The position numbers and the translations under genes are program-made. Below are positions 7,606 to 16,352 of a stretch of 24,684 nucleotides of DNA, in pieces. How positions within the stretch are numbered: position 1 is the stretch's first letter; each line of letters opens with the position of its first letter. Location: assembly GCA_900540185.1 (NCBI GenBank), contig UQFH01000016.1:1-24684 (forward strand). Reading direction: 5' to 3'. Origin of the DNA: an uncultured Eubacteriales bacterium (GTDB lineage Bacteria; Bacillota; Clostridia; Tissierellales; Peptoniphilaceae). Under the pieces are notes generated by a model. That model did no database searches, had not been told where the DNA came from, and worked only from the letters and a program-made list of their open reading frames with translations.

Positions 7606-7707
7606 GTGCGGTGCAATATTTAGTTGTAGTACAAACCATGCTTGTCCGTTGTCCGAAAAACCTTGATTTTACTGTGTTTCAAAAAGTATCGTTATCTAAC
7701 CTCATCT
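7606..7707. other. Junction between GC-rich transfer module and AT-rich recombinase operon
   Basis: To the left, genes are GC-rich and on the minus strand; to the right, homology to serine recombinases starts abruptly inside the catalytic domain at about 7708. The roughly 100 bp between contain no gene. The breakpoint is probably between 7640 and 7708. It could be the end of an inserted element, a deletion endpoint or, less likely, an assembly join. Confidence 0.65.
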
Positions 7708-9213
7708 TTTGACAGACCAAAATTCAAGAAGATGATTCAAGATCTTGAAGAAAAGAAGTTCAAAACAATTATTGTGAAGGACTTATCCCGTTTTGGGAGA
7801 GATTATATCGAATCAGGTAAATATCTACAAAAGATATTTCCAGAAAAAGGTATAAGGTTTATATCCGTAAACGATAACTATGACAGTGAAAATGCAGATG
7901 TAAGCGATACACACCTAATTCTTCCTATAAGAAACTTTATTAATGATTCTTATTGTAGGGATATTTCTATGAAAGTTAAATCTTCAAAAGAGATCAAAAG
8001 AAAGAATGGTGAATTTATTGGTGCATTTGCTCCTTTTGGTTATAAGAAGGATAGCAAAAACAAACATAAGTTAGTCGTTGATACAGAAGTTTCACATATA
8101 ATTGAAAGAATCTTCAATATGAAGATAGACGGTTATTCGTCTAAGGCTATTGCAGATTTTTTAAATAGCATAGGTTGTGTAACACCATCTAAGCATAAAG
8201 AAAATTCTGGTGATAATCATACTACTGGTTTTATTGTTAAAGACTCTAAATGGGACGCAAAAATGGTCAATAGGATTATTACAAACAAGGTCTATATAGG
8301 AGTGCTTGAACAAGGGAAAACTAGAAAACTAAATTACAAGTCTAAGAGAGAAGTAGAAGTAAATGAAGAAGATTGGATTGTAATAAACGACTCTCATAAG
8401 CCTATCATTTCAAAAAGCATTTATGCTTTGGCTAATAAGATGATGCTCCGAGATGTAAAACAATCGGCAGATATACCACATATTTTATCAGGAATGCTTT
8501 ATTGCAAAGATTGTGGATCTTCAATGGTTAGAAGAAAGGTTAAGTCCAAGAATGGATATAATATTTTTTATATTTGTTCTCACTATAATAACAAAGGAGA
8601 TTGCACAAGACATAGTATAAAAGAAGACTATCTACTTGATATGACTCTTTTCGCACTTAAAGATTATTTAAAAAAATACAATGAATTACTAAGTCAAGTT
8701 AATAAGTTAGATGTATCAAAAGTTACATTTAATATTGACTTTGAAAGCTTAAACTCAGAAAAAAGAAAATATGAAAGGCTTAGACAATCTTTATATATGG
8801 ACTTAGAAGACGAACTTATAACTTCTGAAGAGTTTGAAAGGTTCAGAAAAAATTATCTTATTAAGATCAGGGAAATAGAGAAACAAATTGCTACAAAGAA
8901 AAATATACTTGCCAACTTGCAAGAAAAGATGAAAAACAAGGACAGTTTGGTTTCCGAAATTGTTCCCACTGATTTAAGCAGTCTAAATAGACTAACAATT
9001 GTATCTTTTATAGATAGAATTGAAATCGGAGAAAACAATGAGATTAATTTTGTCTTTAATAATTTGGAAACAGTTAACTTACTGAAGACCCTTATAAAAG
9101 AAGAAAATGAAAACAAGTCCGAAGTAAAGAAAAATTTGATTTCAATAAATAAGGTATTTGGAAATGCTCTTGAAAATAAGACTCCAATGCAATTAGCTGG
9201 AGGTGTTTTATAA
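7642..9213 (+). pseudogene. Large serine recombinase, N-terminally truncated (Rec1)
   Basis: Residues 23 onward (FDRPKFKKM, from about 7708) align with the middle of the resolvase catalytic domain of the two recombinases downstream, including KDLSRFGRDY and RFISVNDNYDS. The recombinase domain, a zinc ribbon (CKDCG ... CSHYNNKGDC) and a C-terminal coiled coil are present. The first 60 or so residues of the catalytic domain, with the nucleophilic serine of the Y-x-R-x-S motif, are missing. They are replaced by about 22 unrelated codons from the flanking DNA, opening with TTG and no ribosome binding site. The protein cannot catalyse strand cleavage as it stands. Its stop overlaps the start of the next recombinase by one base, so it was the first gene of a coupled three-gene operon. 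Confidence 0.88.
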
Positions 9214-10883
9214 TGGCAAGAACTTCCAAAAGATATATTGAAAAGAAAAGTGAAAAGATAGAAAGAAAAGTCTTTAAGGCCGGAATTTATACAAGACTAT
9301 CTAACGAAAGAACAGAAGAGTGGAGAGAAAAATCATACTCAATAGAAACTCAAATCCTATCTTGTAAAGAATATGCATTAAAAGAAAATATAGATGTTTT
9401 AGAAGTTTACACCGACTATGAATATAGTGGGACAAACTTTGAAAGACCATCATTTCAGAATATTATGCAAGATATTAGGGATAGAAGAATCAATTGTATT
9501 ATTATCAGAGATTTATCAAGACTTGGAAGAGAATATCTTGAAATGGGAAGATTGATTGATAAAGTGTTTCCATTTTTAGGTGTTAGATTTATTTCAGTTA
9601 ATGATAAATTGGATACAGTCAAAGAAACAGATTCAAAGAAATCTTTTGAGGTTACTCTTAAAAATATTATCAACGATATGTATGCTAAGGATATTTCAGT
9701 TAAGATAAAAACCTCAAAACACAATAGAGCAAGAAATGGATACTTTATTGGATCTGTTCCACCTTACGGGTACAAGATTAAAAAATCTAAAGAAGGTCAA
9801 AAGCTTGTAATTGATGAAAATGTTAGATTTATAGTTGAAGAGATGTTTGATTTAACTCTTCAAGGCAAAAGCCAGTATGAAGTAGCAAAGCATTTTAATG
9901 AAAAAGGGTATGCTCCTGGAATGATTTACTATAAAACTGGGAGAGTTTACAGAGAAAATGATGATCCTGAATGGAATAAAGGGACAATTTCTAAAATGCT
10001 TACAAATCCAGCTTATACGGGGACTTTAGTACAAGGAGTTAAGCAACAAAATCTTGCAAAAGGAATTAAACAACATTTTGTAGACGAAAGTCAGTATATA
10101 ATTTGTGAGAATGCACATGAAGCAATCATTTCTAAGGAAGTTCATGAAAGAATATTACAAGAAAGACGAGAAAGAAAGAAAAATCATGTTTTCAGTTCGC
10201 CAATGCACAATTTTGAAAATAGGGACTATGAGAACAGATTTAAAGGTCTTGTAATCAATAATAATACTGGCAAAGAACTTAATAGAAGAACTCGTATCTA
10301 TGGTAAGAATAGAGATAGACTTTACTATTCATTTCAGAATGAGAGGTTTAGTGGAAGTATAAAACCCGAAAAATCAGTATTCATTATGGAAAGAGATTTA
10401 GATCAGGCTATTAGTGATAAGATTTCTGAGTTTATTATGAAGACAACTAGCAAGACAAAATTTGTTAACCGAATTAAAGCTAGATTTAATAACGCAATAG
10501 ATACTTTTAAGAAAGACATTGAAAATCTTAAAAGAAAAAATCTAAATGAAGAAAATATCATTCAAAGAGCCTATGAAGAATATAGTCTAGGCAAGATTGA
10601 TAGAGACGAGTATCTATTAAAAAGAGAGATTGCTCAAAGTCATATGTCTACATTTGATAACGAGATTTCAGCAATTGAAGTTAATATATCAAAACTTAAA
10701 AAAGAAAGATCAAAATCAACAAAATGGATAAATGATTTATATGCTTCAAAGAATTTGGAAAAGCTATCTGGCGATTTAATCCATAGCTTAATCGAAAAAA
10801 TAATAGTTTATGATAAACACGAATTTGAAATAGTCTTTAAATTCAATATAGATAATTTGGTAGGAGGAATAGACGATGAGTAA
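9213..10883 (+). CDS. Large serine recombinase (Rec2), lacking the zinc-ribbon cysteines
   Basis: A 556-residue site-specific DNA recombinase. The resolvase domain spans about residues 21-165: YTRLS with nucleophile Ser30, the EYSGTNFERP loop at 70-79, and RDLSRLGREYLEMG. The recombinase domain follows (NDDPEWNKGTISKMLTNPAY, about residues 248-267), then a long charged coiled coil to the C-terminus. Where Rec1 and Rec3 have a four-cysteine zinc ribbon, this protein has none. An N-terminal basic extension of about 20 residues precedes the catalytic domain. The start overlaps the Rec1 stop (TAATG) with GGAGGTG upstream. It probably acts with Rec1 and Rec3 in integration or excision. A specialised non-zinc partner is an inference. 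Confidence 0.93.
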   Translation: MARTSKRYIEKKSEKIERKVFKAGIYTRLSNERTEEWREKSYSIETQILSCKEYALKENIDVLEVYTDYEYSGTNFERPSFQNIMQDIRDRRINCIIIRDLSRLGREYLEMGRLIDKVFPFLGVRFISVNDKLDTVKETDSKKSFEVTLKNIINDMYAKDISVKIKTSKHNRARNGYFIGSVPPYGYKIKKSKEGQKLVIDENVRFIVEEMFDLTLQGKSQYEVAKHFNEKGYAPGMIYYKTGRVYRENDDPEWNKGTISKMLTNPAYTGTLVQGVKQQNLAKGIKQHFVDESQYIICENAHEAIISKEVHERILQERRERKKNHVFSSPMHNFENRDYENRFKGLVINNNTGKELNRRTRIYGKNRDRLYYSFQNERFSGSIKPEKSVFIMERDLDQAISDKISEFIMKTTSKTKFVNRIKARFNNAIDTFKKDIENLKRKNLNEENIIQRAYEEYSLGKIDRDEYLLKREIAQSHMSTFDNEISAIEVNISKLKKERSKSTKWINDLYASKNLEKLSGDLIHSLIEKIIVYDKHEFEIVFKFNIDNLVGGIDDE

Positions 10884-12369
10884 GATAGCTCTTTATATTA
10901 GATTATCCGTTGAAGATATGATAAAGACTGATGAAAGTGAAAGTATCATAAACCAAAGAGCATATTTAAACGATTATCTCGACAAGAATGAAGAATTTAA
11001 AAACTTCACAAGAGAAGAATATGTCGATGATGGATATTCTGGAACAAATGAAAATAGACCAGCCTTTCAAAGAATGCTCGAAGATGTAAAGAAAAATAAT
11101 ATCCAGACGATAATTGTAAAAGACTTATCCAGATTTATGAGAGATTATATAACACTTGGAGATTATCTTGAAAATATATTTCCATTCCTTGGAGTAAGAT
11201 TTATTGCCATAAATGATGGCTATGATAGTAAGAAAGAAAAGGGAAATGGAACAGATTTAGACATTCAATTCAAGGGACTATTATATGATTTCTACACAAA
11301 AGATATTTCTGAAAAGGTAAAGTCATCTATGACTACACTTAAAAAACAAGGAAAATTTTTAGCTTGGAGTCCACCATTGGGATATATGAAAGATCCTAAT
11401 GACAAACACAAAATCATAGTTGACGAAGAAACTGCTTGGATAGTAAAGAAGATTTTCAAACTTGCACTTGATGGCATATCTTCAAGAAATATAGCTAAGA
11501 TATTAAATGAAGAAAAGATTCCGACACCATCAAAAAGAAAGAGTGAACTAACAAATCTTGATTTTGAATATTCGATAATTAGAACAGCTAAAAAGCCTAG
11601 ACCAACTTGGACTAATGGCAATGTAATAGATGTATTGGCAAATGAAAATTATACTGGAACTTACACTTTCAATATGCAAGATAAGTCAGTATTAAATCCA
11701 TCTTCTTTTAAATTCAAACCAAAAGAAGAATGGGGAAGAGTTGAGAATAATCATGAAGCTATTATATCTAAAGAAGACTTTGAAAAAGTTCAGAAGATTA
11801 AAGAGAAGAATCTATTTATGAAAGGTAAAAATACCGATTATGAATGGAGAAAGAAATCTCCACTACAAGGTTTTGCAAAATGTCCAACTTGTAATCACAT
11901 TTTAGGATGTACTCAATCTAAACACAAAAGACCTGATGGAAGCCTTAGAGTACACACATATTTTACTTGTAGGATATGTAAGTGTAATAATGTAAAACAT
12001 AAGAACTCAAGAGCAGGAAGCCTTGAAGAGCAAGTATTTGAAGCTATAAAAGAAAAATATGGTCTAGAAGATCCAAACAAGGATGAAAAAGTAAAAGTTA
12101 AACCTATGGGAAAATCTATCGAAGATCTTGAAGCTAAGAAAATGCAGAATTTTGAGAAGTATAAATTAGGTAAGATGAGTAGACAAAAATTCATTGACTC
12201 TAAAAATTTGATAGATGAAGATATACAAGCAATAAAAGAAAAAATACAAAAAGCAAAAGAAGAAAAAGAAGTAATAGACAACACTAAACTTACCAGAGAA
12301 TTGATGGAAAAATATATAGACTCAGTATTCTGTGAAGGAAACGAAGTGTTGAACATAATATGGAAGTAG
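10876..12369 (+). CDS. Large serine recombinase (Rec3)
   Basis: A 497-residue recombinase with catalytic Ser11 in YIRLS, DDGYSGTNENRP at 51-62, and KDLSRFMRDYITLG. The recombinase domain follows, with a zinc ribbon (CPTCNHILGC ... CRICKCNN) and a C-terminal coiled coil ending NEVLNIIWK. The length is typical and all catalytic landmarks are present. It overlaps the Rec2 gene by 8 nt, with GGAGGAATAG as ribosome binding site, so all three recombinases are translationally coupled. A terminator follows within a few bases, and an interrupted mod gene begins about 75 bp downstream. That is where an element end is expected for a recombinase carried next to its att site. Confidence 0.94.
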   Translation: MSKIALYIRLSVEDMIKTDESESIINQRAYLNDYLDKNEEFKNFTREEYVDDGYSGTNENRPAFQRMLEDVKKNNIQTIIVKDLSRFMRDYITLGDYLENIFPFLGVRFIAINDGYDSKKEKGNGTDLDIQFKGLLYDFYTKDISEKVKSSMTTLKKQGKFLAWSPPLGYMKDPNDKHKIIVDEETAWIVKKIFKLALDGISSRNIAKILNEEKIPTPSKRKSELTNLDFEYSIIRTAKKPRPTWTNGNVIDVLANENYTGTYTFNMQDKSVLNPSSFKFKPKEEWGRVENNHEAIISKEDFEKVQKIKEKNLFMKGKNTDYEWRKKSPLQGFAKCPTCNHILGCTQSKHKRPDGSLRVHTYFTCRICKCNNVKHKNSRAGSLEEQVFEAIKEKYGLEDPNKDEKVKVKPMGKSIEDLEAKKMQNFEKYKLGKMSRQKFIDSKNLIDEDIQAIKEKIQKAKEEKEVIDNTKLTRELMEKYIDSVFCEGNEVLNIIWK

Positions 12370-12370
12370 C

Positions 12371-12397
12371 AAAGGGAGTGAGCAATCACTCTCTTTT
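12371..12397 (+). terminator. Terminator of the recombinase operon
   Basis: AAAGGGAGTGA (12371-12381) pairs with TCACTCTCTTTT (12386-12397) around a 4-nt loop directly after the Rec3 stop. The T-run is short, and the stem can also work in the reverse direction. Confidence 0.7.
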
Positions 12398-12452
12398 AAA
12401 TTACATAACAATAACCTCTTTTTTGTCATAAGCTTGACATGAGAGGGAAGTG
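12398..12452. other. Putative element end (attachment site) inside mod
   Basis: Between the Rec3 terminator and the codons for GSGTTG there is non-coding AT-rich sequence with an in-frame stop (TGA at 12440-12442). From about 12446 the frame reads as the SAM-binding motif of a type III methyltransferase. The crossover should therefore lie around 12440-12455. No core dinucleotide can be assigned without the other end of the element. Confidence 0.6.
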
Positions 12453-13126
12453 GTACAACAGGACAAGCTGTTATGGAATTAAATAAAGAAGATGGTGGTA
12501 ATCGTAAATTTATACTTTGCACTAATAACGAAAATAATATTTGTGAGGATATTACTTATGAAAGATTGAGTAAAGTTATAAAAGGCTATGAGTTTTCAGG
12601 TAAAATCAAAAAAGAATTAAAAAGCTATAATCTAAATATTTCAAATCTAAAAAAAATAGACGCTATATTTCAAGAATTTGAAGAAATAAAATCTGAAAAA
12701 AAGGAAGATTATGATAAATTTTCGAATCAATCAAAAGATGGAGTATTTAAGCTCATTGGAGAAAAAGAAATATTGAACAAAGTAGCAGGTATTCCCAACA
12801 ATCTTAAATACTATAAAACAGAATTTATTCCAAAACTTTCAGAAGATGAGGAAATTTTATCTTCTAAACTTCTTGATTATATCAAGGAAATGGTAGAACT
12901 TGAAAATATGTGTGAAATTGATGGAGTTAAAAGAAGAATTATTTTATCTGATGAAGATTTAGATAAGGCACTAAACGAAATGGAAGAAAGCGGCGTTTTA
13001 TATATTCCGTCATTCATACTACTAACTAATGAAATCAAGGACAGTATTGAGGAAAGAAAACTTGAAGTTGTTACTATTCTGGATTATTATTTCACAGAAG
13101 AATTAAGAGAGGTGAACGAATTATGA
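12443..13126 (+). pseudogene. mod: C-terminal fragment of type III DNA methyltransferase Mod
   Basis: The open frame starts with EGSGTTGQAVMELNKEDGG and continues FILCTNNENNI, the hallmark of type III Mod subunits (beta-class N6-adenine methyltransferases). In these, motif I (F-x-G-S-G-T-T-G, SAM binding) lies after the catalytic DPPY motif and the target recognition domain. Everything before motif I is missing and a stop codon sits immediately upstream, so this is only the last 228 residues. The first ATG in frame (12473) has no ribosome binding site and lies inside the motif. Its stop overlaps the res start by 4 nt, the normal mod-res arrangement. The N-terminal half is predicted at the far left end of the inserted element, outside the window. 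Confidence 0.87.
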
Positions 13127-15327
13127 TGTTAGATTTATTTGATTTTCAAACAGATGCCAAAAATTATCTTTTGGATAAAACGACAGATCCGAATGCAAAA
13201 AGAAAAATCATTGTAAAAAGTCCGACCGGGTCTGGCAAAACAATAATTCTACTTTCTTATATTTATGACTATCTTCTATGGCAGGACCCTAACAAGGTAT
13301 TTATCTGGCTTACACCAGGTAAGGGAGATTTAGAGGAACAATCAAAAGATAAAATGGATGAGTTTATTCCTCATGCAAAATCTGCTAATATACACGATGC
13401 TCTTCTACAAGGCTTCAAGGGTGGTTATACCTATTTCATAAACTGGGAAATGATAACCAATAAAAAGAATAATGCACTTAAAGATAGTGAAAAGAAAAAT
13501 CTTTTTGAAAGAATTGCAGAAGCACATAGGGAGCAACTTTCTTTTATTACAATTATTGACGAGGAGCATTTGAATAACACCTCAAAGGCAGATGATATAT
13601 TATATGCCCTTAATTCTGATAGAGAGATAAGAGTATCGGCAACAACTGTTAAAAACCCTATGGCAGAATTTTATGAAATACCAGAAGAAGAGGTAATAAA
13701 TTCCGGTCTTATTACAAAGGCACTTTACATCAATCCTGGTATTGAAGCAGACGAGATGGACGACCTTGAAAGTGAAACTATTTATCTAATACAAAAAGCA
13801 GATGAAAAGAGAAAAGAAATCAAAGCAGAGTATGAGAAAATAGGAGAAAAAATCAATCCTTTAGTTATTATACAATTTCCAGATATGAGTGAGTCTTTAG
13901 TTAATTTTGTAGAAGAACATCTAACAAACATGGGTTACACCTATAAAAATAAAATGCTTGCTAAATGGCTGAGTGAGGAGAAGATAAATACACTTGATGT
14001 TACAGATGAAAATTCTAAATCAAACTTCTTGATTATGAAACAAGCTATTTCAACCGGTTGGGATTGCCCAAGAGCAAAGATACTTGTAAAACTTCGTGAA
14101 AATATGACAGAAACCTTTGAAACTCAAACAATAGGTCGCATAAGGAGAATGCCGAGAGCAAGGCACTATGAAAATGACCTATTAGATTTTTGCTTCCTCT
14201 ATACATTCGATGAAAAATACAAAGAAGCTGTTATACAGGGTGGAAATGCCTATGAAGTTAAGAGGTTATTTTTAAAAGACAAGTGCAAAAATTTTGAACT
14301 CGTAAAAGAATTTAGAAACAAAGACCATCAGTCTGTCGACGAAGTCTTGGTTCGAGATAAGGCATATGATTATTTTAAATATAAATATAAGCTAACCAAC
14401 ATTAAAAGGGACAATGAAAAGTTATTAGAGTCTTATGGTTTTGTAATGGGAACAAAAGTTATATCTACCTTTAGAACTGGTAAATTTGTAAGTCTTAAAG
14501 ATATAGTTGATGAAAAACAAGGCGAAAATAGGGAAATAGCTTATGAAGTATCAACTCACGATCATGGAATTGATTGTTTGCACGCAGTTGATATGATAAA
14601 AAAAGTCACCGGTGTACCATCTAACAAGATGAGGGCAATTCTTCAACATCTTTTCCATAAAAATATACCATCTACTAAGAAGTTATTAAATCTTTCTAAT
14701 CGTGAGTGGTACGCTTTTATGATTAATAATGCCTATAAACTCCGTGATGACTTCTTAGATTTAGCTGTAATATCTGAAGGGGAGCAGATTGACTTTTTTT
14801 ACAAGAAAACTGCAAAATGGAAATTGCCTTTAGAAGATTTTTATAAGTATCTTCCGTATGAAACAGAAGTAGTCGATTATGAGAAAAATGCTTATAAAGA
14901 ATACAACACATCTATGACAACATCTCAGTTTAGATCGACCTCTGAACAACTCTTAGAAAACTATCTTGAAAGTAGAGATGATGTAGATTGGTATTATAAA
15001 AACGGTGATTCAGGACAGCAGTATTTATCAGTAGTTTATCAAACCAACCTTGATAAACAGAACTTATTTTATCCGGATTATATTATTAAGAAAACGAATG
15101 GGGAAGTATGGATAATTGAAACAAAAGGCGGAGAATCGAAAGGAAAGGATAAAAATATCGATAAGCAAATCGAAAATAAATTCTATGCTTTTAAGGATTA
15201 TGCAGATAGGCGTAAAATAAATTGGGGGTTTGTTAGAGATAAAGATACAAGACTTTATATTAACAATACAAACTACACAAAAGAAATGAATAATGAAAAT
15301 TGGAAAAGGCTGGAAGATATATTTTAA
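13123..15327 (+). CDS. res: Type III restriction endonuclease subunit Res
   Basis: A 734-residue DEAD/DEAH-type helicase-nuclease. Walker A SPTGSGKT is at 33-40, Walker B as DEEH at 146-149, motif III SATT at 172-175, and a motif VI-like QTIGRIRRMPR lies in the second RecA fold. A C-terminal PD-(D/E)xK nuclease is visible as PD at 651-652 and E-T-K at 666-668. Type III enzymes cut after two Res-Mod complexes communicate along DNA, and Res needs Mod for target recognition. With mod split upstream the system is probably inactive here. The gene itself looks intact, with an AGAGGTGAAC ribosome binding site and ATGA overlap with mod. It is somewhat shorter than classical Res proteins (850-1000 residues). 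Confidence 0.92.
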   Translation: MMLDLFDFQTDAKNYLLDKTTDPNAKRKIIVKSPTGSGKTIILLSYIYDYLLWQDPNKVFIWLTPGKGDLEEQSKDKMDEFIPHAKSANIHDALLQGFKGGYTYFINWEMITNKKNNALKDSEKKNLFERIAEAHREQLSFITIIDEEHLNNTSKADDILYALNSDREIRVSATTVKNPMAEFYEIPEEEVINSGLITKALYINPGIEADEMDDLESETIYLIQKADEKRKEIKAEYEKIGEKINPLVIIQFPDMSESLVNFVEEHLTNMGYTYKNKMLAKWLSEEKINTLDVTDENSKSNFLIMKQAISTGWDCPRAKILVKLRENMTETFETQTIGRIRRMPRARHYENDLLDFCFLYTFDEKYKEAVIQGGNAYEVKRLFLKDKCKNFELVKEFRNKDHQSVDEVLVRDKAYDYFKYKYKLTNIKRDNEKLLESYGFVMGTKVISTFRTGKFVSLKDIVDEKQGENREIAYEVSTHDHGIDCLHAVDMIKKVTGVPSNKMRAILQHLFHKNIPSTKKLLNLSNREWYAFMINNAYKLRDDFLDLAVISEGEQIDFFYKKTAKWKLPLEDFYKYLPYETEVVDYEKNAYKEYNTSMTTSQFRSTSEQLLENYLESRDDVDWYYKNGDSGQQYLSVVYQTNLDKQNLFYPDYIIKKTNGEVWIIETKGGESKGKDKNIDKQIENKFYAFKDYADRRKINWGFVRDKDTRLYINNTNYTKEMNNENWKRLEDIF

Positions 15328-15337
15328 GGAGATTATT

Positions 15338-15559
15338 ATGAAAAATACGAGAAAGTGCCCAAAGTGTGGGGCAAGTGATATTTTATTTGTGCCGGAATCT
15401 GCTGGGGCTTATGGGACTGGAAATAATATTATGACTGGCCATACAATTATGTCGGCAGTTCCTGTTGATAGGTATATTTGCACTAGATGTGGTTTTAGTG
15501 AGGAGTGGGTTGACCTTGACAACATGGATAAATTAAAAAAGAAATATGATGAGATTTAA
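15338..15559 (+). CDS. Small zinc-ribbon protein
   Basis: A 73-residue protein with two CxxC knuckles, CPKCGASD near the N-terminus and ICTRCGFSEEW towards the C-terminus, separated by a Gly/Ala/Thr-rich stretch. This architecture fits small nucleic-acid-type zinc-ribbon proteins of Firmicutes; no specific role is known. The ATG at 15338 is preferred over an upstream in-frame ATG inside res because AAGGAG lies at the right distance. It follows res by 10 nt and may be co-transcribed, though its role in restriction is doubtful. Confidence 0.78.
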   Translation: MKNTRKCPKCGASDILFVPESAGAYGTGNNIMTGHTIMSAVPVDRYICTRCGFSEEWVDLDNMDKLKKKYDEI

Positions 15560-15607
15560 AATATGTGTGAGATTGATGGGAACAAAAGTTAATAATGAAA
15601 CTTTCAG

Positions 15608-15638
15608 AGAGATAGCAGAAATGTTATCTCTTTTTTTA
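15608..15638 (+). terminator. Terminator after the res/zinc-ribbon genes
   Basis: AGAGATA (15608-15614) pairs with TATCTCT (15625-15631), followed by a run of T, 48 nt after the zinc-ribbon stop codon. Confidence 0.7.
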
Positions 15639-15731
15639 TTAAAAGAAAGGAGTTTTGCATAACAAAATTAGAACATATAAGACAAAAGTCAAAAGAATTT
15701 AAAGTATAAAAGAAAATAACAGCAAATTTTT

Positions 15732-15754
15732 AAAAGCGGGGGACCGCTTTTTTT
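15732..15754 (+). terminator. Second terminator ahead of the three-paralogue operon
   Basis: AAAAGCGG (15732-15739) pairs with CCGCTTTT (15744-15751) around a GGGA loop and runs into further T residues. It probably ends a transcript whose gene has been lost, because the DNA between the two terminators has no convincing gene. Confidence 0.75.
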
Positions 15755-15780
15755 GTTTGCAAAAAATAGTTTTCTAAAAT
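15753..15780 (+). promoter_or_regulatory. Weak candidate promoter for the paralogue operon
   Basis: TTGTTT (15753-15758) and TAAAAT (15775-15780) are separated by 16 nt, about 38 nt before the start codon of the first paralogue. It overlaps the T-run of the preceding terminator. The match is imperfect. Confidence 0.3.
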
Positions 15781-15817
15781 CGACTTTCTGAGGATATATA
15801 TTTTTGGAGGTGATTTT

Positions 15818-16096
15818 ATGGATAAATCAGTTTTTATGGAAAGGCTCGCGGAGATGGATCTCTTTACGAGTTATACGGTGACCATTTCGCCGAACGGTAA
15901 GTCAGTCACTTATGAGGTGATGGACAGTTTCAGCGGCACGGTCGCAACGATTTATATGGACGAGAACGGAAAGAGTTTTAATTTTTTCTACAATGAGTTT
16001 ATGAGCGATATGAGCGCCGATGAGAAGGTGAGTTTTTATATTTATTTTCTCAGTTTCTTTCAAACTTTGAATTTCGGGAGGGATTTGGATGAATAA
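15818..16096 (+). CDS. Paralogue 1 of three tandem small proteins, function unknown
   Basis: A 92-residue acidic protein starting MDKSVFMERLAEMDLF. It shares with the next two genes a layout of an N-terminal short helix, a central beta-rich part, the motif F-x-F-x-Y-x-E/N-x-F/Y-x-x-x-(L/M) (here FNFFYNEFMSDM), and a C-terminal aromatic helix. GGAGGTG upstream supports the start. Its last 8 nt overlap the start of the next gene. It is the first gene of a four-gene operon ending in a phage-type replication protein. I do not recognise the family. Confidence 0.8.
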   Translation: MDKSVFMERLAEMDLFTSYTVTISPNGKSVTYEVMDSFSGTVATIYMDENGKSFNFFYNEFMSDMSADEKVSFYIYFLSFFQTLNFGRDLDE

Positions 16097-16343
16097 GAAA
16101 GAATTGAAATCATTTCTTGCGGAAAGGGGACTTTTTCTTGTGTTTCTCGAGGAGAATGCGCCGGGGCTTATAAGTTATAGGTTTTCGGTGATTTCTCGGG
16201 GCAATTTGCCGTTTATGGAGTTTGTGGTTTACGATGGTGTGAAGGAGTTTATGTTTTACGAGAATGAGTATGTGGACACATTGAAATTTGAGGACAAGTT
16301 TGAGATTTACGAGAAGCTTTTAACGCTCATCGACAGGTTTTAG
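16089..16343 (+). CDS. Paralogue 2 of three tandem small proteins, function unknown
   Basis: An 84-residue protein starting MNKKELKSFLAERGLFLVF. The shared motif appears as FMFYENEYVDTLKFEDK, closest to that of paralogue 3 (FKFYESDFVLNLDFNKR). A GGGAGG ribosome binding site lies inside the end of paralogue 1 and the genes overlap by 8 nt, so translation is probably coupled. The protein has no signal peptide, membrane helix or recognisable catalytic motif. Confidence 0.8.
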   Translation: MNKKELKSFLAERGLFLVFLEENAPGLISYRFSVISRGNLPFMEFVVYDGVKEFMFYENEYVDTLKFEDKFEIYEKLLTLIDRF

Positions 16344-16352
16344 GAGGATGTT

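Noticed and set aside
7407..7616. 70-residue N-terminal extension of the DUF6017-type protein
   Set aside because: It covers a terminator and an inverted repeat and is cysteine-rich without family resemblance; a good ribosome binding site precedes the ATG at 7406.
12473..13126. Independent 217-residue gene starting at the ATG at 12473
   Set aside because: The frame continues upstream into GSGTTGQAV, and the ATG is inside methyltransferase motif I without a ribosome binding site, so it is a gene fragment.
15576..15662. 28-residue frame beginning MGTKVNNETFREIAEML
   Set aside because: It has no ribosome binding site and runs through the terminator hairpin; kept only as a possible remnant.
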